From Diprion similis (lineage: Eukaryota > Arthropoda > Insecta > Hymenoptera > Diprionidae): a DNA stretch of 64,000 nucleotides. The translations under genes were made by a program, and so were the position numbers. The notes below the pieces were generated by a model. It saw nothing but the letters and a program-made list of their open reading frames with translations. It was not told the origin of the DNA and made no database searches. Shown here one piece after another: positions 39,783 through 52,907 of this stretch. Positions within the stretch are counted from its first letter, which is position 1. The number at the start of each line of letters is the position of its first letter. The stretch is from contig NC_060115.1 in the NCBI RefSeq assembly GCF_021155765.1, positions 5,374,493 to 5,438,492 on the forward strand, written 5' to 3'.

Positions 39783-42700
39783 CAACGTTTGGTGATATCT
39801 TTTATTACCTTCGCCGAGAGAAGAAAGAGAGCTGCACTTAAAATAGCTCGAGTCGTTATGCGCAGCCCGAGGAAGAAACGTCCATTCTATCTTAAGTGTA
39901 TAAGGCATTCACATGCATGGTAGAAAAATCATAGCAAGAAAATGTGCGTGTGTAAACAAGCGAATGAATATTGTTGTACTCCGCAACGTGGCAGATAAGA
40001 TGAAGGAGAGGAAAAAATTTAAACATCACGGGAAAGGGTGGGCGTAGGGGTGGGGGTGGTTTGAAAAGCGGTGAGACAAGCTGGTCAGCGCAAAAGCTCG
40101 TAAGCGCAAAACAAAACCATACATTATACATATATACACGTCTATATATATTATATATATATTTGGCGAGAGTCGAGTGGCTTCTCCTAGTTCTCCGTAA
40201 GCAGCTTCCACTCCGTCGGTATACAAGGGTTGATATTCAAAGAGCAGAATGGACTTTACGACCCCGTCGTGCATGCGCGGTCTGAATATTCCGCTCTCGG
40301 TCTTCCAGGGCTTACGCTGAGGTTTTTGGGCTTCGTCTAGTAACCGAAATACCTGGGAATCCTCAGACGACGTCATAACTATGTCTGACAATGAGCCAGC
40401 CTAGCCTCCCCATCAACCCTCATCCTCCAGCAACGTTCTCGTCCGCGGAGATACTGAGGGCCCGAAATTACAGATAGACCATCATGGCGTCTGCATAATT
40501 ATATAGCTAATCGTCGTGGCAGCGATGCTTTAGCGAAGTTTTCATCCGACAACGACCACCTCGTTACTTCGAAAATTACCCGGGAATAGATAGATTCGGT
40601 AATTTTGCAATCAATCTCTTTTTCCCGCAAGTATTTCATTCTTAGATCGAAATTCGAGGGAACTAATTTAAGATAAAAAAATAAAATTCAAATCAATTTC
40701 TATAGCTATTTGAATCGACTGGTTTTTTAATGTTGTTCGACTATTCGAGACTGAAATCTTACATCACACGTGTAAACCTTTCGTAATCACTTTCGTTCAA
40801 AAATGAAATGAAATTTCAGGGTACTGAAACGTGGGCCGAGAAACAAGGTCAGAAAAAAATGTCCGCGCGTTGACGCGATAGGCTGAACCCTGATTTTACT
40901 ATCAGAGGTTAGGATGTAACCTTTTTCTTTGCAAAAAGTGACCTCAAGGTAACGAGATAAAAATTTCCCACCACTCACCCATCCGTCTCTGGTTCTTGTT
41001 GTTTGGACCATACCTACCATTTTCGATGCATAGAAAGTTGTTGGGCGCTCTTATCAGTACGAGCTTTCAGACCACCTTAGATTTCGCGAGTTATCCGTAA
41101 TTCGGTCGGCCTTTTTATCCGTCCTTCTCTGAACAGCTGAGCGATAAATTTTGGCCGAAAATTCCAAGTGAATTAAATTTTTTTCCAAAGCGCTACTACG
41201 GGGACGATGGGATTATCGCGTTGGCTGTAGGGATGTTGTCGAGCTTTCACGCGAGCCTTCGACACCACCAGGGTGAAAGACGACAGAATTGAATCTGCTC
41301 TTCGAAATAATGCCCAACAGCTATCTGCAGTGATAATAAAAGCGACACCTTGGATGTCAGGCTTTCTAAGCCACTCGAACCACCCTCGCCACGCCCCGTC
41401 TGACCTCCACATAACCGGGGTTAAGGCCTCGCGTGAGTCCGCTTAACGAGAGAAGACAGCTAAATCTCAGGCTCACGCCGATGTAAAGCCGAAGAAAAAA
41501 ACGCGGCCATCGATTCTGAGCTATAGACAGCTTGTCGAAACACCGTCTGCCCTCAGCACACATACTCTCTTCTCTCTCTCTCTCTCTCCCTCCGCACTTC
41601 CCTTGATTATATATCCCTTCATAACGCCGGAGATTAAGGGCACATCGAACTCGTAAGTGCAGTACCTACGTTTGGCAGTTTCGAAGGTGAAAGCCAACGG
41701 CGAAACGAAGCGAATAAAACGTAGACGGTAAGAAATCGAAGAGGGATTAAATAACTAATCAAGGGTGCAGAGAGAGTGGATTAATCGATTGATGACCTCG
41801 TTCCGAAGTCGTCTTCAGATCAGATCAGATCTCGAAGGTGCGAAGAAAACGGTGAAAATCATTGCAACAAGTACGATGATCGAAAGAAACTCAACAAACT
41901 GATTGTGAAATTCAAGTCTGTGATTCGTTGCATGTAATTAGAAAACATCGCTTTCACACGAATTTTCCTCCATTCTCCGTTATTTTTCATCCATCGCCGT
42001 GGCAAGACCGCGTTTGATTTTCAAATTCGGTTTTTTATTTAACCTTGGAAGCGTTCTCACCGCGGGCTCGAAGCCAACTAGCTTAGGTATGAGAGGATAA
42101 TTCAGGAGGCACATAGTGCGGTTTGGTATCCAACGGGACATGGAGAATAAAGCCGATGCCACAGCGTAACTAAGGGGCCCCCGAGCTATTGAATAAAACA
42201 AACGCGCTCGAATCTTTCCTTAGCGTGACTCTGCAAACAGAAGATTCGAGCTTCGGGACGCCTCGACGGCAGCCTAACTACTTGCGGTTTCGGAAGTCTG
42301 TTTTTTGTTGTTTTTTTTTGTTTGTTTGTTTTTGCTTTTTTTTTTTTTTTTTTTTTACTTTTATTCCGTTTTATTGATATTGGAAAAGTCCCCCGTCGTC
42401 GTGCTTGACGGAATTTGCAAAACCACCGCGGAGTTCAGACGCAAAATGCCAGCGTTGCTCAAGACAGCAGCATCAGCGCAGCCATTTATACCCTTGGGAG
42501 AGTAAGACGTTTGCTCAAAGAATTGGCTCGGCTAATTCCTATTCAAATATTTTCGTTCTCCTCGGTCTCTCCCGCTCTCTTTTTGCTTTTTTTTTTTTTT
42601 GCTTTTTTTTATTCATACAGACCGCGTATGATAAACAAAATTACATATCATTGTTGACTGTTTGAATAAGAAGAAGAATAACGTGGCGGCGGGGGAGGAG

Positions 42701-45700
42701 GAGGAGGAAACAAAATATGTTTGCAAATCGCAAACCGTAAACTGATAATTTATTTATTTTGTTGTTTCATTTTCATTTTTTGAATATCTTATTTGACGCG
42801 GTATTTAAAATTCAATTCCACGAAGAGGTTTTTCTTCTTTGGGATTTTTTGTTTCTCTTTTTTTTCATCCCCAACGTGTTTGCGGTACGAGAATTTGAAA
42901 TTCCGCAAACATACCGAGTATTCTAAATACTCCGAGGTGCAGGCGGTGGTGTCCTGGCAGAGATACCTCGAATTTCGCAATGATTGCAATATTCAAACAC
43001 GGGGTGGAACGGGGGGGGGGGGGGGGGGGGAGGTTATATTTGAAGAGGAAGCGGAGAATCCTTGTAATGATAATAAAAAATGTAAAATCCGTTTACTCCT
43101 ATCCACCTGGTCTTTATTTTTATTTTTTTTTTTTTTTGTTTATCAGACCACGTTTTATAAAGCTGGCTGTTCGTCCCACTGGTATAATATAGAGGGTTGT
43201 TTAAACAAGTTTGAAATGTTCTCAAAGGCTGTGTTTTCATAGCCACCGAGGCCGTAAACTCTTGCCCGAAAACTTAGCTACAAGATAATATATATTTCAA
43301 GAAAATTAATCCGTTTGAGTCCATTAGACTCACGCTTGCCTCGAGGAAAGGGCTAATATATAACCCAGGTTTAAAGGGGTTGTTTTATACACGCGCTCAT
43401 GCGTGCTTCTAATTCACAAATATGTCTAATATAATATAAAGAGGGAGATTTTCGGTAAACACAAACTTCAACGACAATTATTCTCCCCAAGTGATAACAA
43501 TTGAATTACTTTGAATAAATTTCCGCCAACTTCGAGCCAATTTGACATACTTACACCCCTATCCTTATTCGAAGTAGGCACCTCGGGATGGTCAAACGAA
43601 ATTATTATTCGCACACGGCCTCGGTGCGATGTTACGACGCAGCCAATTAGTTATCAGTGGACCTCAGGCCTAATCTTCTCGTTTATTAACTCAGAGCTGA
43701 GGGGCTGAAAGCGACCTACCGCAATTCCCTGGGTCTTAAATAAGGGCCGCGAGTATGAGAGGTGAAATCGGGGGGTCTTCGTCGAGCTTCTCGACTTCAT
43801 CGAGGTCAATTTCCACTCGACCTTATCACCGGGATTTCTCTACCCGGCAGTTTGTTGCCCGGAGGTAAACTGCGCTGTTCAAATTAGCCCTGGGGGGATC
43901 AGGCTGCAAGCAAACAGCATACGCCCTTTGAGTACCGGATCCGTCTGACGAAGCACGACTCGAGCTTTGCCCCGTCGCAAATCCGGCTTAACCACGAGAT
44001 GACCCGTATTGCGGATCAGATCAGGGAGTTATACCTATAGCGTGCAATATATATATATATATATATATATATGTGATATGTACTTACGTTAAAGTGGGCC
44101 AAAGAAAGTGACTATTTTTTTTCTTTCGTTAATTACCGTAAAAAATTCTATCAAACTTTGTGCTCTTAATATTAATATTAAGAGGTGTCTGTTAGCAATT
44201 TTGCAAAAGTTATTTAAGGTTAAAAACTAGTTATGTCAAATTTTACGATTTTTTTCATTTCTATTATGAAATAATGATTGAAAAATGAAAACCAAAAATA
44301 TAACATTTCTTGAAGTTCATGCTATCTTTTTTATACTGAAATATCAAAGTTTTTCCGAAATTTCCGACTTTTTTTTTTTCGTCATCTCGAACGATATATT
44401 CACGGTAACTAACGATAAAAAATAGTCATTTTTAGGCCCATCCTAACGTTCATAATATATAAATCAGCACTCGGTCTTCTCCGCGAGCCTGTAATAATAA
44501 TCGAACCCCATTTTTCTACCCCTTCGATTCGACAGAGTCGGTTATACCCATTAGCTGGAAATGGCGAGATAACCACCCCCCCCCCTCCCCCGCCGCTTCT
44601 ATACTGGCCTAAACTTTGAGTCGCGGTGTTAAGGTGGTTTTATCTCAACGTGTGCAGCGTTCAAGCGGCCTGATTTCCCGGGAGATATCATCCCTCGCAT
44701 TTTTCCACCCACCTTCAGGTGCCCCCGTGACCACCTGTTATGCCTTCATGCTCGTCCTCCACTTCCTCAGACCGACGTTTGTCTCCTATCGACTCTTATT
44801 CCCAGCCTCGAGCAGTACGTCTCGACTTATATCGTATAAGATACACACGTGTGTGTATGTATATATATATATACCTATAGGACGTATATCGACTCTCACG
44901 CAAGGACGAGCTAATTTAGCGATCGTTAGGACTTCGGGGGGTGCGGTGTGCAGATCTTCTAGACTCTTCGTTCTTTCCTTCATCTGATAAGTTAAGAATT
45001 TCAGACTATGTATTTTCGAACGACGACTCGACGATGAAGATGGTATGAAAATAAATGAGGAAGAAAAAAAAAAAAAAAGGAAAAATTACAAACATTCAAT
45101 TGTCTGCTTGCTTGGGGTTGGTGGAAAGCTCGTAGGTACATGACGTCAACCCCGTGAACCTATTTTCACCGGGAGATTGATCCGCGTTGCAATTAAGGGC
45201 CGCGTTTAGTGCTCGGTATGTCTAGGCGTGTACCTAACGCGGAGATAACAGAGTGGTACAAGGTATGTGGGTACATACCAACCCCCGAAGTCGGCGCTAT
45301 ACGCTCTCGGTAGGAAGTTAATCTCTCGCGCTCTATAAGCCGCGTCTGACGTGGTAAGAATGCCTCGTAATTATTCCGACCAAGTTTTGAAGCTTTCGGC
45401 GAACTTCTCTGCGTAATCCAAAAGCTCCTCTCTCTCTCTCTCTCTTTCTCGCTCTCTCTCACTCTCTCTGACTGTTCAGCTTTGTGCCGTAGAAATCGTG
45501 CTGCCATTTGCACGATAGAGGTCGCATATATACCGACTTTCTTCGGCCTGACTAATTGCACCCGTAATTGAGAAGTTGCTCGCTCGATTCTATTCACTTT
45601 CGTTTGCAGCAAGACGCCATTACAGGCTTCGCTGTATTGTAGTTTTCTGCACCGAAAACTTGACTGCCATGTAGAGAGAATCTGTTGAGCTCAAGCTGGC

Positions 45701-48700
45701 AGCCAAAGTCAGCAGTCAATTGGGCTAAACTTTTTGGAAATAAGAAAATTACATTCTATAAACGCATCAAGGGTGCAACGTGTTTCACAAAATTTTTAAC
45801 ATCTTATTTGAATGCACGTTAGAACGTTTGGCGGGTAATTATGGCTGCTGACTTCGGTTTCGTAAGAAATATGCATACGAGAGTGACTTTCGGTGAATAT
45901 CCATCGAGACTCGTCTCTCCAAGCTTTGGTTGCTGGGGAAACCGATTAAGGATCGGGAATTTTTCAGAACCTTTCGGTCAAGTCCTTCCGCCAGGAAACA
46001 AGCAATTAGCTCGACCACTCATCGACACGCGTTGCGACCCTTTTCTGTGGGACAATGAGATTTCTTTCCCCCTGAGAGAAGGGCGGAGGGCGGAAAATGA
46101 GAAAAGGATTGCAATAAATTTCGTTTGAGCCTGGTATCGAAATTTTTCTCCTCGCGTTATCAGGAGATTGGAGGGCGTTGGTTATTTCGTCTTTCAATTA
46201 CCTTGGATACGAATCTCAGAAAATAAAGTTTAATAACTGTACCTACTGAAGATTCTGTCGAGATGGAAAGAAAACGAGGTAAAGGAAGGAAAAATCAAAG
46301 TGAATTCTAACGCGTTAAAGATACGGACTGGTGAACGTCAAAGTACCCTATTATTCTAAAAACCCGCCTCTATAGTCGTCCCGAAAGCGTAAAAAAATAA
46401 CTGAACCCTTATTACGCAGAGGCTGCAGTCTAACGACTTTGCACTGCAGCGTTAAAGGGAAAAAATATAAATTATTTGAACGGCAACCGTTCGGTTTAAA
46501 GTATATATAAAAAAGACATTAAAATAAGGAATGGAAAAGAAACATTCACACAGCTTGTGAAGTTGAATCAATCTTTCATTTTACGATGTGAAACTTTCCT
46601 TTGAACATTATCCGAAAAGAAAATCACCTCGTTTTAATTTTCCAATCTGCAGTCGAAATTCGAATTGAAATAATTCATTTCCTACTTATTATTCTCTCAC
46701 GTCAGTATCTTTCAAGTGTAAGTAATCTGTAAGACGATGTTTTTCTTTCAAAATGTATTACATTAAAATGGATTTATCTCTCGACAAACTTCCGGCAGAA
46801 TTATACCGGCTGTTTGAAAATACAGGTTCATCGCCGGAAGTAACCGGAAGTCTATATTCTATTCTCAATTATCTCGTGTTTGTGATTATTTTCTCAACAG
46901 CCACTGAGTTAACCCTCCTTAAAAAAAAAAGTAGCGAGACGTGTTTTTTCCTCATCTCTGTTCCATGTTCCGTAACCACTTACCATCGGCGTTTCCAAAG
47001 CTTGTCAACTTCCGCTGACAAGAGAACGTCATTTCCTTGATACCCCCGGAGCGAGCCCGCCCCTACACGGTACATTATATATTTATACGCCCCTGACCTG
47101 CGGGGGTAATTCTTCGGCCGCGTTATTTATTTTTTTTTTATTTCTCCTCCTCTTCTCTTTCACCACGAGACGGAATTATGGATTCCTCCACGTTCCCTCG
47201 CATTAATGTCAAAGCTGTGTAAGAAGGTAAAAATCGCAAGTACAACTCGCTTGTTAACGTACACTTGTATACATATATATATATATATTAGGGCGGCGCA
47301 AAAAAACCGACTGTTTTTTTTTTTTTTGAGTCTTATGTGACAAAATGTTAGTTTTTGATGTTTTAAGAGCCCCTTCCAAAAGACAGTTCAAAAAAAAAAT
47401 TTTAAGAGATCGCTCCACATTTTTTAAAGCGTCAGAAATCGTCAAAAATCGATTTTTTTTTTTAAATTTTTTCTCGTCACGGTATAATTTTATGGACAGA
47501 AAAAAATAAGTTTCCGAAAGTTTCAGTTCAAAATTTGAATTTTTAAAGGTCGCTCATAATTTTTTTTCAATTTTTTGGTGCATTTCTTCAGATCTTTTCG
47601 AACGACCTTTTAATATTCATATTAAAATTTTATAAATTTTTTTTCCTCAACTTAGTAAGAAAGAATCGATAACAATAGACCACGAGATGAATTAAAAATC
47701 AACCAAAAATACTGAAAATATAATTTTTTTAATCTAATTTTTTGACGATATTTGACATTTTAAAAAATTTGGAGCGACCTCTTAAAATTTTTTTTTTTTT
47801 CGAGCTGTCCTTCGGAGTGGGCTCTTAAAACATCAAAAACTAACATTTTGTCACACGAGACTCGAAAAAAAAAAATAGTCGGTTTTTTTTGCGCCACTCT
47901 AATATATATATATATGTATATACAATTTGACAAACTTCCTAATTAAGTAATTTCTTCTTCTTCTTCTTTTTTTTTTTCTTTTTTTATACACTCCGGCAAC
48001 TTTGTCCTTTCGCATCGCTCAAGCTAATGCTAACGCTAATGCAACTTCAATATAATACAACTCCAAGTTTCGAACGGGGCGTATAAACTTCCCTCGAAAG
48101 CGCCTCGCGTCTCCGAGACTCTTCGCCACCACCTGCCGCCAATCTTGCACCTATACATGGGCCCCCATATAATATCGAGCCAAAATTCGGGAAGATTTCA
48201 GGGTGGAAAATATGCCAACCCCGTTGACGACGATAAAAAATTCACGAGGCACCGATTCTCCAAGTTTTATTCACACGTCGGCCGCCCGTCTTTCCGCTTT
48301 ACGATTCTACCGGCTGTAGGGGGCGGCTGGTTCTCGAATAAGCAAGGGTGATATATAAGGTATCCATCGATTTTCACGCCATTAAAAAACCGGCGCGGCT
48401 GGACGTGGAGCCAGACGATAACTTACCGTTTCAGTCTAACTCAACTCGTGCAGCGGCTGATTCTTACCTTCGTTTTCCCTCCCCCCTCGCAATTGGAGCT
48501 GCGCGTTTCTCGACTCGAAGTTTGCGAAACTAAATTAATTTATTATTTTATTAAATTCCAACCCCAGGCACATTATGCCGTCGTTTCATCTCCCTTTCTT
48601 GAGGGAATTTCAGACGGCGTACGGCGGCGGCTTTTCGAGCCCGCGTTTCGATATGGCTAAACTGCAGAATCCGGCGCTACGCGCCCCGTTTTTCCACCCT

Positions 48701-51700
48701 CAAATTACCGCGGTGACAACCATAGCGATAATGAATTTAACCGAGCAGTGTGACCCGTGTCCGTTGGATCTTGACGGGAAAAATTAAATCTCCCGAATTT
48801 GAAAACTGCAAAGTTACGCGATTAGATGACGAATGCGAGGTAATTAAAAATCTAAAGGGGAGCCAAGTTTTTCCGATTTCACTTTATGCGCTGCACGTCG
48901 GAAGAATTTTCTCCAAGAAAAATAAATAAATTTCGTTCGACCCGTTTTTGCTTTTCACACCGATCGCGGAGGTAATAAAATACAAATCGTTTGATCGAGC
49001 TTTTCGCCGTTTAAAATCCAAGCTTAATTTTATTATTAATAATAAAATAACAATCGTGCAGAGGCTACTAACCTGCAGTTTGCCACCCCTCGTATATTTG
49101 CACTACATATTTTTTGGATGCCTGCAGCTTTATTATACACACACGCATTTTCAAGGTTTGCTCAAATATTTGTTTGTTTGTTTTTCCTCCTTTTATTTCA
49201 TACCATTTTTCCCTTCGCGTATATTTGCATACATCAGCGCGCGCGGCTAAATAAAATGAGTACAACGCGCAAAAGGCTTTGAAATAACAATCCGTGCGTG
49301 CGCGCACGAATCAGATCGTAAATTGGCGATAAATCATCAATTGATCTCTTGGATTTCAAACTGTTTCTTGTGTAGAAAAATTTCATTTCATCAACCGCAT
49401 CTGCTCTCTAATTCTCATCCGCGATTCTCATAATTTACAAACATGGGCTGGCTATGTATACATATATATATATGTGTGTATACGTACGGATTACACGTAA
49501 GATCGACCGAGTCAATGTTACTTTATCTATTTTTTTTTTTGATCTCTTTTTTGTGCCACCTCTCTTTCCGATTTTCTCCTATAAATTCGAAGCCCCCGCG
49601 CCTTACGTCTGATCAAATCCAATCGTGTCTCCCTTATCTATGCGTAGCTACTTATGGCGTGATTTTTCTTCTCTCTCTCTCCCTCTTTTCTTTCAAAGTG
49701 CAAGAATACATATATATATGCATATAGAGAGAGAAGCCCCATTTTCCTGTCACGTCTCAAGGTAACACACACACACACACGCACACTAACACACACAAAG
49801 TCTTTTTCTCTCCGCGTCTCCTAATTTTCTTAAGATTCCATCCAATTCATATATTTGAATAATTTTCCTATCGCGTTGCGAGGAGCTTCCAACTTCACAG
49901 CGTTCAATTCTCACGTCACGGGGAAGGGCACCCGCTGCCGCTTTTCTTGGTGAAAATTGAGAGCAAATGTTGAACCCTTTTGAAGATTCGTCCTCGCTGT
50001 TTCACTTAAACCTTAGATCAATTAGCCCAAAAGCGAGATAGAAAAAAAGAAATAAGACAGAAACTGTATGTGTCAGAAAAAGAGGCGCAATTCACATAAT
50101 TAATTGATCTCTCGTCTGCAATCAAATTTTCAATCCAACGGCAGACGTGTCTGTGAAAAAAAAAGATCAAGGCGGAATGCCTTCTAACGATTATAGAGAA
50201 TTTCTCATCGAAATATATATATATAAAACACTTTCTATTCTACGTATAATAATACCTATACGCAGTGTTTTTGCATACGAACATGTGGCAATGATCTAGG
50301 CATGTATGGAGTAAACCCACGTGACGCAAAGGGTTCATACCGTAAATCTTCTTACAAGCTTTGGCAGCAATTCGGCTTCTCATGCTAGGATCTCGTGAGA
50401 CTTTTCAAGTAGAATGGTTTGCCGATCGCGTAAACGTGACCCGGTGCGAAATACGCTCAGGCACGTGGATCGAATGGGGCAAAACTACCAGTCGAACCGA
50501 ATATAATGCATCGACACATCACGAACAAACGCAGACCCCGTATAACCGAAGAAACCAGCCGCGTGCGGCGCGACAACTCGACGAAAAAATACTAAGGCCG
50601 TAAATATACGGACGTTGATCTATCGTGGAATTTTTTCTTTCCCCATCCGAGGATCGGCGTGACGCCAAATTAAAATGGAAGAAGAACCGACCGGGGAATG
50701 GAAATGAAAACAATTTTAGGGTCTTTTTTTTTTTTACTTGCTTCAAGACACTCGATTGATCACGTGATAATACATTCTTACCCCAGCGGGATATTTTTCT
50801 TCAATGAAAAACGTTGGTTATAACGATTTGGTATTCTTCATTGTTTTATCGATCCTTTGAATATAACACATGTACACCGAATTTTTGCCGCCTCACCCCC
50901 CAAATCAATTTCAAATAATTCGAAAACAATCGCCTAATTTTTTCAGATTTCTACCTCAACTCTGGGATAGTCCGCTTTGTGATCGAAGTTTCTAATGGAA
51001 ATGACATGAGAAAAGCTTGTTTCCTCGGTATATATTTTGTTGCAAGAGTAATAATATTTAAAAAAATCTGTCACTGCGAGGTTTCAGTGGGCATTAGTGC
51101 TACTATCTGTAAAAAAATTTACATCACGATACCAAAAAATCTAGATGAATCGCACTTCCTCTAAAAAAAAAGGTCAGATTTCGAGGGTATGCAATTCGTC
51201 GAGATTGCGTGAAATGATTATGTGAATTTTTTCACAGATAGTAGCACTAATACCGACTAAAACCTCATAGTTACAATTTTTTTTTTAACGTTATTACTTT
51301 TACAATAAAATATATACTGAGAATAAACGTTTTTCCCATATCATTTCCATAAGAAACTTCGATCACAAAGCTTAAAAAAATTAGTAATTGTTTTTTAATT
51401 ATTTGAAGTTGATTTAGGGGTATGGGGCGGCAAAAATTGGTCAACACCATAAATAAAGACCCCCTTAATGTGCACACACTGCAGGGCTTCGAAAATTTTG
51501 CGATCGTGATGCACGGCTGCCCTTCGAAGACCTTGTATCTGCTTTTTTTTCGCTATGTATACGATTGCAACGTGCAATTATTCATCTCTGGGTGAAAAAC
51601 GCGTGACGACGAGCTTACGTGTAATGGAGGAATTGTAAAAAAATTTTAGTCGTATTTTTCACCCATATGACAGAAAATCTGTCCTTCACTCTTAAATAAT

Positions 51701-52861
51701 GAATTTTCCGACTATTTCTTTGTGTCTCATTTTTCCTTTTTTCCCTTCCGTTTTTTGCCAACGATTTTAGTTGCACGCGTTGAGCATCACAGCGCGTGAA
51801 GGCGGTTTTTCTCACGGATGACATATGACGCAGTCCTGTCACCAAAAGGGTAAAAAAGCAAGAGATCGTCACGTTATACGAGAAATGTCACCCCAATTAC
51901 GAGCAGCGAGAGAGGATTTTTAAAAGCAGTAAATACTCGTCAAATCGCATGTTGATCGAGCGACGTATAAAAGTTGCAATAACATATTTTTCTCACCGTT
52001 ACTTTGAAAGTTTCTCGTTTTTCTTCCATTTCATTCCTCGGTGTATATTCTGTCCCATTCTTCGGTACATAAAAACGTGTCAAGAATTCCGATATAAGCA
52101 ATTAACGTTCCTGATAGGACGTCTCAATTTCGCAAAACAATTGGACCGTCGCGTCGCGTCGACGAAGCAAGCCTAAACCAAGACTTTTTTGATGAAGCCA
52201 AGCAAGAAAGAGAGAAGAAGAAAAAAAACAGATTTAGAAAAAATGGAATCCACCAGGACGTAATGCATTTACGTGTATATTTCTTGGTCCTTTTTCAGTC
52301 GTCGGTTTTTCTGCCTCGCATTTTATGGCTTACGCATTCGCGTGTAAATATCGAGAAAAGTTCTGCCAGCTCTTATCAAGAACCCATTGTGGCCCCGTGA
52401 AGATAATACGCACACCTTCGGGTATACATATATATATATATATAAATAACCGTACACGCCAAAAGCAGGACGAAAAAAAAAAAAAATTTCTCATCAGCCG
52501 TCGACAGAGGCGAACCTAATGACAAGAAAAAAAATAGGAGATTGTTAATTTTTTTTCTCCAAAGAAACTAAAGAGTCCCAAACTTTTCTGTCCCATTTGT
52601 ATATATATTATATATATGTGTGTAGTTAAAGGTACTGTACACAGTTAGCGACTAATAATATGGGCCAAGTTTTTGAATAAATTTTCGTCGAGTTTATACC
52701 TAAAGAGATAAATGAACGAGAATAAACTCTTCGATACAAGTTACAGGGATAAAAGCTCGTCTTCGTTTTTGTCCATTAACTCCCAGCGACTCGGTGCAGT
52801 GAAAATTATCTGCACTTTCCTTTCCGCGGATCTGGATTATCGGATTCCAAGTCTCGTCAGG

Positions 52862-52907
<46 letters not shown>

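Noticed and set aside
42793..43242. 149-codon frame in receptor intron 1
   Set aside because: It includes a poly-Gly stretch from the G run and poly-Phe from T runs; no domain.
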